Part shown: one piece after another, positions 24,688 through 34,448 of the stretch | Position numbering within the stretch: position 1 is the stretch's first letter | How the letters are laid out: every line of letters starts with the position of its first letter | The notes under the pieces: model-generated | What the model was told of the DNA's origin: nothing | The model's input: the letters and a program-made list of their open reading frames with translations, nothing else | The model's database searches: none | From: Clostridiales bacterium | GTDB lineage: Bacteria > Bacillota > Clostridia > UBA1381 | NCBI GenBank assembly: GCA_029219585.1 | Contig: JAQXTR010000027.1 | Span: 1 to 64,000 of the forward strand | Length of the DNA: 64,000 nt | Reading direction: 5' to 3' | Made by a program: the position numbers and the translations under genes

Positions 24688-26448
24688 TTAATTGAACTCC
24701 GCTGTTTTATGACCTGCATATACCATTCCGCTTGACGCGTCAACGGTAATTGATGTGCCGGTCTTGAGTATCTTCGTTGCGCCCGCCGCTCCGACTATCA
24801 CCGGAATATCAAGCGCCATTGCGAGGATCTTGAGATCATCAATATGCTCCTTTGACTCCACAATAAGACCCGTAGCGCTTTTAAGCATAGGTATCATATC
24901 TCTCGAAAGTCTGTCCAGAACAGCGATATCGCCCTCATTGAACTTTGCATCAAGCTCTTTCTTTCCGCGGCATACACATACCGAGCCTGTTGAGTGAACA
25001 TTGGAAAGTCCTTCGCCCTTTACCAGAATATGACCTACAAGATGAACCTTCATTATGTTTGTCGTTCCCGCCACTCCGAGAGGGACACCTCCGGTTATGA
25101 CAACCAGATCACCGTTCTTAACAAGATTCATTTTTTCCGCATCATCAACCGAGCTGTCAAAAAGCTCATCGGAATTTGCCGCTACCTTTGACATCACCGG
25201 AATAACACCCCATGAAAGATTAAGCTGTCTTCTTGCCTTTTCACTCAGTGTCGGAGCAATAATCGGACAGTTCGGACGGAAACGCGAAATCTGCCTTGCA
25301 GTACCTCCCGAATATGTCAGAGCAATAATTGCGGCAGCACCGAGATCATGCGCTGTTGTACAGGTTGCATGAGAAATAGCGTTTGTTACATCAAAGCCGC
25401 TTGTGAAGTCCATCTGCTTCAAACGGTGAATATAATCTATATCATTCTCTGTTCTTTCGGCAATTGAAGCCATTGTCTTAACCGATTCCACCGGGTATTT
25501 GCCCATTGCCGTCTCTCCCGACAGCATTATTGCAGAAGTACCGTCGTAAATGGCGTTTGCCACGTCGCTGACCTCCGCTCTTGTCGGACGAGGATTGCGT
25601 ATCATTGAGTCCAGCATCTGAGTTGCCGTTATAACTCTTTTTCCCGCTCTGTATGTCTTTTTGATAAGATCCTTCTGTATAACAGGAAGATCCTGCATAT
25701 CGATCTCGACACCCATATCGCCGCGCGCTACCATAATACCGTCGGCGACATTGAGTATCTCGTCAATATTATTAACACCCTGCGCGTTTTCTATCTTTGC
25801 GATAAGGTTTATATCCCGTCCTCCGTTACGCTCAAGGAGCTGCTTTATTTCCAGCGCATCCTCCGCTGTGCGGCAGAACGAAGCTGCTATAAAATCAAAA
25901 TCCTGTTCTATACCGAAAAGAATATCGCTTTTGTCCTTTTCACTCATGTACGGCATAGAAAGCTCGACATTGGGTACATTTACGCCCTTGTTATCCGAAA
26001 TTGTTCCGCCGTTTTCAACAACGCACACAATTTTGTCATTTTTTACGGACGTAACATGAAGCTCAATTAGTCCGTCGTCAATAAGAATTCTCGAACCAAC
26101 CGCAACATCCTTAGGGAGATCCTCATAGGTTATGGAAACCATTTTTTCATCGCCCTCCACGTCATGCGTGCAGAGCGTAAATGTCTGTCCCTCCTTAAGC
26201 ACCGCCTTGCCGTTTTTAAACTTTTTGAGCCGTATTTCGGGACCTTTTGTATCAAGAAGAATAGCAACAGGAAGATCAAGCTCTTTACGAACCTTTTTGA
26301 TTCTGTCCGCTATCTCCTTTGCAGCTTCATGTGTGCCGTGCGAAAAATTTATTCTGGCTACATCCATGCCCGCAAGCATCAGCTCACGCAGCATAGTCTC
26401 GTCATTTGTTGCAGGACCTATTGTACATACAATCTTTGTTTTTCTCAT
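24688..26448 (-). CDS. pyk: Pyruvate kinase
   Basis: Converts PEP and ADP to pyruvate and ATP. The N-terminal barrel begins KIVCTIGPATND and includes INFSHGTHE and the active-site Lys/Asp strand IAKIENAQGVNN with ARGDMGVE. The middle contains ITATQMLDSMI and GTSAIMLSGETA. Residues about 480-586 add the PEP-utiliser-like C-terminal domain (THSTGSVCVCRGK and GMVYAGHKTAEF) common in Firmicute enzymes, giving 586 residues. It lies 69 nt after pfkA. Confidence 0.97.
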   Translation of the reverse strand: MRKTKIVCTIGPATNDETMLRELMLAGMDVARINFSHGTHEAAKEIADRIKKVRKELDLPVAILLDTKGPEIRLKKFKNGKAVLKEGQTFTLCTHDVEGDEKMVSITYEDLPKDVAVGSRILIDDGLIELHVTSVKNDKIVCVVENGGTISDNKGVNVPNVELSMPYMSEKDKSDILFGIEQDFDFIAASFCRTAEDALEIKQLLERNGGRDINLIAKIENAQGVNNIDEILNVADGIMVARGDMGVEIDMQDLPVIQKDLIKKTYRAGKRVITATQMLDSMIRNPRPTRAEVSDVANAIYDGTSAIMLSGETAMGKYPVESVKTMASIAERTENDIDYIHRLKQMDFTSGFDVTNAISHATCTTAHDLGAAAIIALTYSGGTARQISRFRPNCPIIAPTLSEKARRQLNLSWGVIPVMSKVAANSDELFDSSVDDAEKMNLVKNGDLVVITGGVPLGVAGTTNIMKVHLVGHILVKGEGLSNVHSTGSVCVCRGKKELDAKFNEGDIAVLDRLSRDMIPMLKSATGLIVESKEHIDDLKILAMALDIPVIVGAAGATKILKTGTSITVDASSGMVYAGHKTAEFN

Positions 26449-26517
26449 AGCATTACTCCATTACTGTGCCGAACAACAATATTATTACAGCTTTTTCAAT
26501 ATTATTATTTTAAAAAA

Positions 26518-27495
26518 TCAGGTTGAAAGCTTGCGTGCCAGATCCACAAGTTCATCCGGGATTGCCTTTTTCATCTCAAGACCTTCATTTATATCCACAT
26601 CTGTGATCTGTCCGCCTCTTTCGCATACTATTCTGTTTGCCTTTCCTTCAAGGAGAAGCTCAACGCATCTTGCACCCATACGGCTTGCCGTAACTCTGTC
26701 TCTTACCGTAGGCGAGCCTCCGCGCTGCACATGACCGAGAATTGTCGCTCTTGATTCGATACCTGTAGCCTTTTCGATGTCCTTAGCCATATCGATAACT
26801 CCGCCTACACCCTCAGCAACAACTACAATCGCATGCTTTTTGCCTCTCGACTTCGCCTCAAGGATCGGACGGAGAACATCTTCATCAAAATCATACTTTC
26901 TCTCAGGGATAAGCACAACATCCGCGCCGCAGGCAATTCCTGCCTCAAGAGCTATATAGCCCGCCGCACGTCCCATAACCTCGATTACGGAGCAGCGCTC
27001 ATGAGATGAGGCTGTATCTCTTATCTTATCGACAGCGTCTTTAACAGTGTTAAGACAGGTGTCATAACCTATTGTATATTCCGAGCAGCTTATATCATTA
27101 TCAATTGTACCCGGCATAGCGATCGTCGGAAGTCCGTTATTTGAAAGATCACGCGCACCTCTGAAAGAGCCGTCTCCGCCTACAACAATAAGTCCGTCAA
27201 GACCGAACACTCTTGCAATCTGTATTGCACGGTTAATACCTGCCTGCTCCTTAAACTCAAGGCATCTCGCTGTCATAAGACATGTGCCTCCGCGCTGCAG
27301 TACGTCCGAAACAGCTCTTGCGGACATTTCTTCTATTTCACCGTTGATAAGTCCGTTATAGCCGCGCTTCACACCGCATACCTTAATACCATAATACGCA
27401 CCCGTTCTCACAACCGCACGTATTGCTGCGTTCATACCCGGGGCATCGCCTCCGCTTGTGAGAACGCCTATTGTTCTTATGCTTTTGTTTTCCAT
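26518..27495 (-). CDS. pfkA: 6-phosphofructokinase (ATP-type)
   Basis: The committed step of glycolysis: fructose-6-phosphate to fructose-1,6-bisphosphate. The 325-residue PfkA has GVLTSGGDAPGMNAAIR, GGDGSFRGA (ATP-site Gly as in ATP-dependent enzymes), PGTIDNDIS (catalytic Asp), VIEVMGRAAGYIAL and LGHVQRGGSP. The pfkA-pyk pairing is standard in Firmicutes. A TRAP homologue lies two genes upstream in the same direction. Confidence 0.97.
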   Translation of the reverse strand: MENKSIRTIGVLTSGGDAPGMNAAIRAVVRTGAYYGIKVCGVKRGYNGLINGEIEEMSARAVSDVLQRGGTCLMTARCLEFKEQAGINRAIQIARVFGLDGLIVVGGDGSFRGARDLSNNGLPTIAMPGTIDNDISCSEYTIGYDTCLNTVKDAVDKIRDTASSHERCSVIEVMGRAAGYIALEAGIACGADVVLIPERKYDFDEDVLRPILEAKSRGKKHAIVVVAEGVGGVIDMAKDIEKATGIESRATILGHVQRGGSPTVRDRVTASRMGARCVELLLEGKANRIVCERGGQITDVDINEGLEMKKAIPDELVDLARKLST

Positions 27496-27570
27496 TTTAA
27501 TGCCTCCCGCAATTTTATTATTTTTGTTTTACGACAACCATCAAAGCCTAACGACTCTTGACAGATTGCA

Positions 27571-27771
27571 TTATATTATTTCCGATTCGAAAATAATATC
27601 CTGAGCTGATTCCAGCTCAGTCTGAGGTACGAGAACCTCATAAGCGATTTCAGTGCCGAAATCATCTTCACGTGAAACCTTCATTCTGGTCATTATTCCG
27701 TTCTCTCCCAAGATTCCGACAAGCCTGCTTGTCTTTTCCCCATCCTGCGAAACAAAAATCACTGTCCACAT
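27571..27771 (-). CDS. Small conserved protein, DUF2007-like
   Basis: The 66-residue protein starts MWTVIFVSQDGEKTSRLVGI and ends DIIFESEII. The strand-helix-strand layout with a late GTEIAYEVLVP resembles the DUF2007 group of putative signal-transducing proteins (inference). I chose the ATG at 27771 because GGAG lies 6 nt upstream; a TTG four codons earlier is possible. It sits between mtrB and pfkA, 25 nt after mtrB, so co-transcription is likely. Confidence 0.6.
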   Translation of the reverse strand: MWTVIFVSQDGEKTSRLVGILGENGIMTRMKVSREDDFGTEIAYEVLVPQTELESAQDIIFESEII

Positions 27772-27796
27772 ATTCTTCTCCAAATATACAGCAGTC

Positions 27797-28018
27797 TTAT
27801 TCGGAAAGGATTTTACCGTGCTTGGTATAAACCTCTGCTTTTCCGCAGATTTTCATCGCCGAAGTCATTTCGGTGAATTGTGCGGCATATACCTGCCCTT
27901 TGTCCAGCCGCTCGGTATGATGAAACTTTGTATCCTTACCTCTTGTGAGTCCGATAATGCTTACGCCATCCTCAAGCGCTTTGACTGTGATATAATCAAA
28001 AGCCGAATAATCTTCCAT
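27797..28018 (-). CDS. mtrB: trp RNA-binding attenuation protein (TRAP) homologue
   Basis: TRAP forms an 11-mer ring that binds tryptophan and wraps (G/U)AG-repeat RNA. This 73-residue protein aligns with Bacillus TRAP along its length without gaps: VKALEDGVSIIGLTRGKDTK, FHHTERLDKG, and AAQFTEMTSAMKICGKA. The ligand-pocket motifs TRGxDT and QFTExTSA are kept. Of three key RNA-contact residues (Bacillus K37, K56, R58), K37 is Arg, K56 is kept and R58 is Cys. I chose the ATG at 28018 (GGAGG, 6 nt). No trp genes are in the window, and the gene has its own promoter ahead of pfkA-pyk. Confidence 0.9.
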   Translation of the reverse strand: MEDYSAFDYITVKALEDGVSIIGLTRGKDTKFHHTERLDKGQVYAAQFTEMTSAMKICGKAEVYTKHGKILSE

Positions 28019-28058
28019 ATTATTCCTCCATGACTTATGTCCAAAATATCTCTTATAT

Positions 28059-28087
28059 ATAATATAACATTTACGCTGAAATTGCAA
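28059..28087 (-). promoter_or_regulatory. Promoter of mtrB-pfkA-pyk unit
   Basis: Minus strand: -35 TTGCAA at 28082-28087, 17-nt spacer, -10 TATTAT at 28059-28064. It gives glycolytic genes a start separate from upstream dnaE. Confidence 0.7.
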
Positions 28088-28161
28088 GCGTTAATTACTA
28101 TGATATTATATTTTTTTCACTTACGGTATTTTGTTGAATTTCACAAAAGACATATCCTTTG

Positions 28162-31100
28162 TTATTTAACAACAACATTGTCATCACCGAATTCAAATTT
28201 AAGCTCTCTTATTGCCGATGCAGAGCCGTTAAAATACAACTCCCGCGGCACTCTTACCACCTTACGGGTATCCTTAAAGAACACTCTTACCTCAAAATCA
28301 CCCCGGAACGGCAGGAGCGCCTCCCGTACCCGTCCGAAAAGCTCAGGATTGTTCTCATTGACTCTGATGTAAAGCACCGGGCCTGCTTCCTGCCGCTTTG
28401 CCGTCGTGCTGTCACGTTTGCCTGCAACAGCGGTTTTACCGATACTCCGATCCGGATGCTTCATAGCCTCGTCAAGTATTTCGGCATGATTGAGAAGAAG
28501 CTTCGGCGCCTCGTCCTCTCTCAGACTCAGCGTACCCTGCACGAGAAGCATATTTCCCTCCTGAAGTATTCCCGAATACTTCATCAATATCTTGGGGAAC
28601 ACCAGACATTCAACCGATCCGTAGGAATCCTCCAGAGTGAGAAATGCCATCTGCGTCCTGTTTTTTGTTGTCTTATTTTTTCTTGCTTCTATTATGCAGC
28701 CGAGAACTATGCTGTCACCGTCATTGAATCCGCTTCCGGTGTTTACATATTCTCCTTCCTCATTCTTCGTCACACTTTCATTTATCATAAATGTACTGTG
28801 CGGAGTAAATTCCCTAAGCTTTGATATATACTCCTCCATAGGATGACCTGAAAAATACATTCCTGTCGACTGCTTCTCCATTCTCAGCAGCTCACGCTTC
28901 GGAAATTCTTCAATATCCGGCAATGCAATTTCAGGTGTTTCTTCAAAATCGTCAAACAGCGATACCTGACCCGCAATGTTATTATGCATTCGCTCCGACG
29001 TACCCTTCATTACCGCCTCATACACCTGCATAAGCTGCGAACGCCTGATATTCATTGAATCAAATGCCCCGCTGAAGATAAGCCCCTCAACGGCACGCCT
29101 GTTCATATCCGTTCCCGTCATTCTGTCGATAAAATCAGAGAAGTTTTTATATTCTCCGTTGGCTTCCCGCTCAGCGACAAGATGCTCAATAAACGACCGT
29201 CCAACATTTTTTATCGCAGATAAACCGAAGCGTATTTTTCCGTCCTCAACCGTGAAGTCTATACCGCTTTTGTTCACATCCGGCGGCAGTCTGTCAATAC
29301 CCATCTCTTTACAATTCATAATGTAATGATTTATCTTATCCGAATCGTCTATCGTAGAAATCAGTGCCGCCATATATTCTACAGTATAGAACGTCTTAAG
29401 ATACGCGGTCTGGTAAGCTACGAAAGCATATGCAGCCGCATGAGATTTATTGAAGCCGTAATTCGCAAACTCGTTTATCTCGTCAAAAATGGAAATTGCA
29501 GTCTGTTCATCAATACCCATATTGATACAGCCCGGTATTCCCTCATCCTCGTTTCCGTAAATGAAATTCTGCCGCTCTATCTTCATCTGAGCCGCCTTCT
29601 TCTTTGATATTGTACGCCGCATCTGATCCGCCTTGCCCAGTGAATAGCCCGCGAGTGACCGCACAATCTCAATAACCTGCTCCTGATATACCATACATCC
29701 GTAGGTCACGTCCAGTATAGGCTCCAGCTTCGGATGCTTATAGGTTATCCTTTCCGGATTTTTCTTGTTGCTTATATATCTCGGTATCTGTTCCATCGGT
29801 CCGGGGCGGTACAAAGCGATTCCCGCTATAATATCCTCCAGACTGTCCGGGTGCAGCTCGATCATGAAATTCTGCATCCCCGTATTCTCAAGCTGAAATA
29901 CCCCGTCATCATTACCCGATGCAATAAGTTCAAACACCTTTTTCTCGTTATAATCTATCTTATCAAGGTCTATATCAACGCCGTGTATCTCCTTTATTAG
30001 CCTCAGTGCGTTTTTCAGAACCGTAAGATTTCGCAGCCCCAGAAAATCCATTTTAAGAAGTCCGAGATTCTCCACGGTATCCTTCGGAAACTGCGTTGTT
30101 ATAAAATTATCTTCGTTTAAGGTAAGCGGGACATAGCCGACAATCGGCTCTCCCGTGATAACCACCCCGGCAGCATGGGTTCCCGCCTGACGCGGCAGTC
30201 CCTCTATCGCCCTTGATGTATCTATAAGGCTTTTCACTGCGCTGTCGCTGTCATAAAGTGCTTTCAGCTCAGGCGCATTTTCAAGCGCGGTATCTATTGT
30301 TATATTAAGATCCCTCGGCACAAGCTTTGAAATCCTGTCAACATCCGCGTAAGGCATCCCCAAAACGCGCCCTACATCACGAATCGCCTGCTTAGCTTTA
30401 AGTGTTCCGAAGGTTACAATCTGCGCAACATTTTCCGCACCGTACTTTTCAACCACATACCGTATTACCTTTGCTCTGCCCTCCGGTTCAAAATCTATAT
30501 CAATATCCGGCATACTCACACGCTCGGGGTTAAGAAATCTTTCAAAGATAAGTCCGTATTTTATAGGGTCTACGCTTGTTATGCCCAATGTATATGAAAC
30601 TATGCTTCCCGCAGCGCTGCCACGCCCCGGACCAACCTCCACATCATGCGTTCTTGCAAAATGAATAAAGTCACGGACAATAAGAAAGTAATCCGTAAAG
30701 CCCATCTTCTTTATTACGCTCAGCTCATAATCAAGCCGTTCTCTGAGCTCTTTCGGCGCCGGGTCGCCGTATCGTTCTGCCAGCCCGTCCCCACACAGCT
30801 CGCAAAGATACTCGAATGCCTCCTTGCCGTCGGGCACATCAAATTTAGGCAGATGACGCGTATTAAAATCGAAATCCACGTTACAGCGCTCCGCGATTTT
30901 TGCGGTATTTTCTATCGCTTCAGGAACATACGAAAACAGCTCCCGCATCTGTTCTTCGGACTTGATATAAAACTCGCTTGTTTCAAAGCGCATCCTGTCC
31001 GTGTCCTCAACCGTCTTTTTCATTGCAATACACATCAGCACGTCCTGATAAAACGCATCATCTCTTGTAAGATAATGTATATCATTCGTAGCAACCACTC

Positions 31101-31695
31101 CGATACCAAGCTTATTTGCAATTTCCATAAGCTCCGGCAGAATCTGCTTCTGCTCTGCAAGCCCGTGATCCTGAAGCTCAATGAAATAGTTATCTCTGCC
31201 GAATATATCCATATACTCTCTTGCCGTATTTTCCGCCGCCTCGCGTTCGCCGTTAAGCAGCAGTCTGGGAACCTCCCCGGCAATACAAGCACTGAGAGCT
31301 ATTATCCCCTCACTGTGTTCCCGCAGCAGTTCTTTATCTACACGCGGTTTATAATAGAGTCCTTCTATAAAGCCCATGCTTACAAGGTAAATGAGATTTT
31401 TATAGCCTGTTTGGTTTTCGGCAAGCAAAATAAGATGCGAATATTTATTATCCACACCGTGCACCTTATCAAAGCGTGAGCCGGGCGCAACATATACCTC
31501 ACAACCTATAATCGGCTTTATTCCGTTGGCTTTACATTCCCTGTAAAAATCCACTGCGCCATACATAGTACCGTGATCCGTAATTGCGCAGCTGTCCATG
31601 CCCAGCTCCTTAACCCGCGCAACCAGCTTTTTTATGCCTGCCTCACCGTCAAGCAGGCTGTATTCGGTATGCGTATGAAGATGACAGAAAGTCAT
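28162..31695 (-). CDS. dnaE: DNA polymerase III alpha subunit (DnaE type)
   Basis: The 1177-residue replicative polymerase has an N-terminal PHP domain (FCHLHTHTEYSLLDG, AITDHGTMYG), a palm with the catalytic PDIDIDFEP, VGPGRGSAAGSIVSY, the Gly-rich QAGTHAAGVVI, and helix-hairpin-helix and OB regions toward the end (GCIIEARKNKTTKN). Length is standard for DnaE; PolC-type exonuclease motifs are absent. Its ATG overlaps the whiA stop by 4 bases. Confidence 0.97.
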   Translation of the reverse strand: MTFCHLHTHTEYSLLDGEAGIKKLVARVKELGMDSCAITDHGTMYGAVDFYRECKANGIKPIIGCEVYVAPGSRFDKVHGVDNKYSHLILLAENQTGYKNLIYLVSMGFIEGLYYKPRVDKELLREHSEGIIALSACIAGEVPRLLLNGEREAAENTAREYMDIFGRDNYFIELQDHGLAEQKQILPELMEIANKLGIGVVATNDIHYLTRDDAFYQDVLMCIAMKKTVEDTDRMRFETSEFYIKSEEQMRELFSYVPEAIENTAKIAERCNVDFDFNTRHLPKFDVPDGKEAFEYLCELCGDGLAERYGDPAPKELRERLDYELSVIKKMGFTDYFLIVRDFIHFARTHDVEVGPGRGSAAGSIVSYTLGITSVDPIKYGLIFERFLNPERVSMPDIDIDFEPEGRAKVIRYVVEKYGAENVAQIVTFGTLKAKQAIRDVGRVLGMPYADVDRISKLVPRDLNITIDTALENAPELKALYDSDSAVKSLIDTSRAIEGLPRQAGTHAAGVVITGEPIVGYVPLTLNEDNFITTQFPKDTVENLGLLKMDFLGLRNLTVLKNALRLIKEIHGVDIDLDKIDYNEKKVFELIASGNDDGVFQLENTGMQNFMIELHPDSLEDIIAGIALYRPGPMEQIPRYISNKKNPERITYKHPKLEPILDVTYGCMVYQEQVIEIVRSLAGYSLGKADQMRRTISKKKAAQMKIERQNFIYGNEDEGIPGCINMGIDEQTAISIFDEINEFANYGFNKSHAAAYAFVAYQTAYLKTFYTVEYMAALISTIDDSDKINHYIMNCKEMGIDRLPPDVNKSGIDFTVEDGKIRFGLSAIKNVGRSFIEHLVAEREANGEYKNFSDFIDRMTGTDMNRRAVEGLIFSGAFDSMNIRRSQLMQVYEAVMKGTSERMHNNIAGQVSLFDDFEETPEIALPDIEEFPKRELLRMEKQSTGMYFSGHPMEEYISKLREFTPHSTFMINESVTKNEEGEYVNTGSGFNDGDSIVLGCIIEARKNKTTKNRTQMAFLTLEDSYGSVECLVFPKILMKYSGILQEGNMLLVQGTLSLREDEAPKLLLNHAEILDEAMKHPDRSIGKTAVAGKRDSTTAKRQEAGPVLYIRVNENNPELFGRVREALLPFRGDFEVRVFFKDTRKVVRVPRELYFNGSASAIRELKFEFGDDNVVVK

Positions 31696-32543
31696 TTCCG
31701 CTCCTCCCCCTTTCCGCTAAGCCCCTCCGCAAAGGCTATAATTCTGTTCAGCCGGTGATTTACACCGGATTTACCTATTCCCTGCTCAGTCATTGTTCCC
31801 AGCTCTTCAAGACTCACGTCCGGATATTTCAGTCTCAGCTCCCCGATCTCCCTAAGAACATCAGGCATCGCAGACCACTTTCTCGCCGCCTTTATCCTCT
31901 TGATTGCCTTAATATGCTTTGAGCTTGCTTTTGCCTGCTTGTTAAGATTTGCACTGTCACAGTTTACCTTTCGCTGTATTTCACCCTTGACCGATTTTTC
32001 AATCTGTACGGAAAAAATCTCAAGCCCTGCCATGCCTTCACTTATATAGCCTATAAGCTCGGCAATCTGTGAGCTTTCTTTTATGTAAACCACAGTCTTT
32101 TCGCGCCTTTTTGTCAGCTTCGGCTTGAATCCTGATTCTTCAAGCATTTCTTTAAAACGAAGGGCCTCTCCTTCTTCTCTGGTATCAAACTCAAGATGAT
32201 ATTCCTTTTCCGGATCGCTTACCGAGCCGCCGCCAAGAAATGCTCCGCGGATATACGCAATCCGGCAGCATCTTCTAATTGGTCGAAAGCTGCAAAGCTC
32301 ACGTGCGAGCTTTGCGGAATCCGACTCCGAGAGAATATTATTATCGGCTGATATACCGTATTCCGCTCTCAGCCCCTCTGCTATTTTCTGTCTGACTGCA
32401 TCAGTACCGGAGCCCGGTTTAATGTGTCTGCCTCCAAGCCGTCCCGGAAACACAAAAAAACCGGCAAGCTCTGCTTTTCGGCACTCTGAACACTCGTATC
32501 CGGTTTTGCATAAAATCTGTTTTATATCTGATGAAAATGACAT
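31692..32543 (-). CDS. whiA: WhiA-family DNA-binding protein
   Basis: The 283-residue protein joins an N-terminal LAGLIDADG-homing-endonuclease-derived domain (IAYIRGAFLGGGSVSDPEK, LEFDTREEGEALRFKEML) to a C-terminal HTH (EELGTMTEQGIGKSGVNHRL). In Firmicutes it affects cell division and metabolism. I chose the ATG at 32543, where family similarity begins (MSFSSDIKQILC); the longer frame overlaps yvcK. It is in the standard rapZ-yvcK-whiA order. Confidence 0.95.
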   Translation of the reverse strand: MSFSSDIKQILCKTGYECSECRKAELAGFFVFPGRLGGRHIKPGSGTDAVRQKIAEGLRAEYGISADNNILSESDSAKLARELCSFRPIRRCCRIAYIRGAFLGGGSVSDPEKEYHLEFDTREEGEALRFKEMLEESGFKPKLTKRREKTVVYIKESSQIAELIGYISEGMAGLEIFSVQIEKSVKGEIQRKVNCDSANLNKQAKASSKHIKAIKRIKAARKWSAMPDVLREIGELRLKYPDVSLEELGTMTEQGIGKSGVNHRLNRIIAFAEGLSGKGEERK

Positions 32544-32580
32544 TTTCGTTATCCTTTTTATGGACGGCGGCAAGCCGCCG

Positions 32581-33537
32581 TCATATATTTCTGCCAAGCC
32601 TTACAATACCCCGCGCAAGTCTGCTGAAATTGTGCCGCACCTGTCCGTCCCGTACAAGGAACAGATTGCCGTGAAGCACATTCACCCTTCCTTCAAGCTT
32701 ATCGTTATCAAAAACCACCTGAGCCGCATTTTCTGCCGCATAAAGCTCTTTAACACTGTCCGGTATAACCGCATCATTAACCACAATATAATCAACAATC
32801 CCTTTTACGCTGTGCTTTTCCAGCGCATCAAGGTGCATTGAGGCGGTATAATTATCGGTTTCTCCGGGCTGAGTCATAATATTGCATACATATACCTTTT
32901 TGGCTCTGCTGCTTGATATTGCATCTGCCATACCGTCCACAAGCAGATTCGGTATCACGCTTGTGTACAAGCTGCCGGGTCCGAGAACTATTATATCCGC
33001 ACTGTAAACAGCGTCAAGCGCACTCTGCACCGGTTTCGCCATAACGGGTGTTATAAAAACCCTGTCAATCCCTATTTCTGTATTTAATCTTTTTCCGATA
33101 TTGGATTCACCCTCTATAACTTCACCGTTTTCAAGCTTTGCATTCAGCGTTATGTAATCATTTGACACCGGCACAACATTTGCCGAAGCACCGACAAGAT
33201 TACAAAAGGTTTTTACCGCCTCGTCGAAATTCTCCGACATATCATTAATTGCGGCAAGGAACATATTACCCAGCGTATGCCCCTTGAAAATTCCGTCAGC
33301 AAAACGATAATTAAGCAGCTCCCCAAACATCGGCTGAACATCTGTAAGTGCAGCAACGCAGTTTCTTATATCTCCCGGCGGCAGCATTCCTCGGTCGCTT
33401 CGCAGAACACCCGACGAACCGCCGTCATCCGCAACAGAAACAATTGCAGTTATGTCATCGGTATGCAGCTTCAGACCGCGGAGCATAGTAGAAAGTCCCG
33501 TACCGCCGCCAAGCGCTGCTATCTTCAGCTTATTCAT
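32581..33537 (-). CDS. yvcK: YvcK/CofD-like gluconeogenesis factor
   Basis: The 318-residue CofD-fold protein binds UDP-GlcNAc in Bacillus and links carbon metabolism to cell-wall synthesis. The N terminus has GGGTGLSTMLRGLK; VSVADDGGSSGVLR and MLPPGDIRNC follow, and the centre has IVLGPGSLYTSVIPNLL. It lies between whiA and rapZ. Confidence 0.95.
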   Translation of the reverse strand: MNKLKIAALGGGTGLSTMLRGLKLHTDDITAIVSVADDGGSSGVLRSDRGMLPPGDIRNCVAALTDVQPMFGELLNYRFADGIFKGHTLGNMFLAAINDMSENFDEAVKTFCNLVGASANVVPVSNDYITLNAKLENGEVIEGESNIGKRLNTEIGIDRVFITPVMAKPVQSALDAVYSADIIVLGPGSLYTSVIPNLLVDGMADAISSSRAKKVYVCNIMTQPGETDNYTASMHLDALEKHSVKGIVDYIVVNDAVIPDSVKELYAAENAAQVVFDNDKLEGRVNVLHGNLFLVRDGQVRHNFSRLARGIVRLGRNI

Positions 33538-33579
33538 ATTCTACTCCTTTCACAAGAGCTGTTTGGGGAAAAATGCTCT

Positions 33580-34446
33580 TTATTCATGAGCTGCATATAT
33601 ACTTATATCTCTGTGTACTGTTCTGGCATTATAGCCAAGGTCCTTCAGATAATCCGCGAGCATATTCGAAAAGGTTACACTTCTATGATGTCCGCCGGTA
33701 CAACCGATGGCAATGACAAGGGAGCTTCTTCCCTCCTCAACATAAAGGGGGACAAGAAACTTCACCATATCTCTCAGCTTTTCAAAAAAGCTGACAGCTT
33801 CGGGAAAGCTCATAACATAGTCACGGACCTCCGGGTCATTACCCGTTTTTCTTTTCAGCTCAGGAATATAAAACGGATTGGGGAAGCAGCGGACATCAAA
33901 TACAAGGTCTGCATCCACGGGGATTCCGTGTTTATATCCAAAGGATTCGATCTTAATCTCAAACATAGAATTGACCGATGTGAGATTATATATTTCCATA
34001 AATTTTTCACGCAGCTTATTGTTTGAAAAATTGGAGGTGTCTATTACATAATCTGCCGCCTTACGCAGCTTATAGAGCATCACACGTTCCTCCTTGATCG
34101 AAGCGAGAAGCCCGTCAGGATTGTTAAGCGGGTGATTTCTGCGTGTCTCCTTGTATCTGTGCACAAGAGTATTGTCGTTTGTATCAAGAAAAATGAGCCG
34201 TACCTCATATTTCTCCTTAAGCTTATCCACCTGCCCGAGAAGCTCATTTATCATTTCTCCGACACGTATATCTATAACAAGGGCAACATTTCTGAATTTA
34301 TCCTTAACGGTACCCATCATATTCGCAAGCATAGGAATAAGCGCAGGCGGCATATTATCTATGCAGAAATATCCCATATCCTCAAAAAAACGGATTGCCT
34401 GTGTTTTTCCCGATCCGGACATACCGGTTAAAATTGTAAAATCCAT
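33580..34446 (-). CDS. rapZ: RapZ-family nucleotide-binding protein (YvcJ)
   Basis: The 288-residue P-loop ATPase/GTPase begins FTILTGMSGSGKTQAIRFFE and contains YFCIDNMPP, a Walker B-like strand, and CTGGHHRSVTFSN near the C terminus. In Enterobacteria it controls glucosamine-6-phosphate synthase through a small RNA; in Firmicutes (YvcJ) the role is less defined. It ends 42 nt before yvcK and starts 2 nt after murB. Confidence 0.95.
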   Translation of the reverse strand: MDFTILTGMSGSGKTQAIRFFEDMGYFCIDNMPPALIPMLANMMGTVKDKFRNVALVIDIRVGEMINELLGQVDKLKEKYEVRLIFLDTNDNTLVHRYKETRRNHPLNNPDGLLASIKEERVMLYKLRKAADYVIDTSNFSNNKLREKFMEIYNLTSVNSMFEIKIESFGYKHGIPVDADLVFDVRCFPNPFYIPELKRKTGNDPEVRDYVMSFPEAVSFFEKLRDMVKFLVPLYVEEGRSSLVIAIGCTGGHHRSVTFSNMLADYLKDLGYNARTVHRDISIYAAHE

Positions 34447-34448
34447 TA

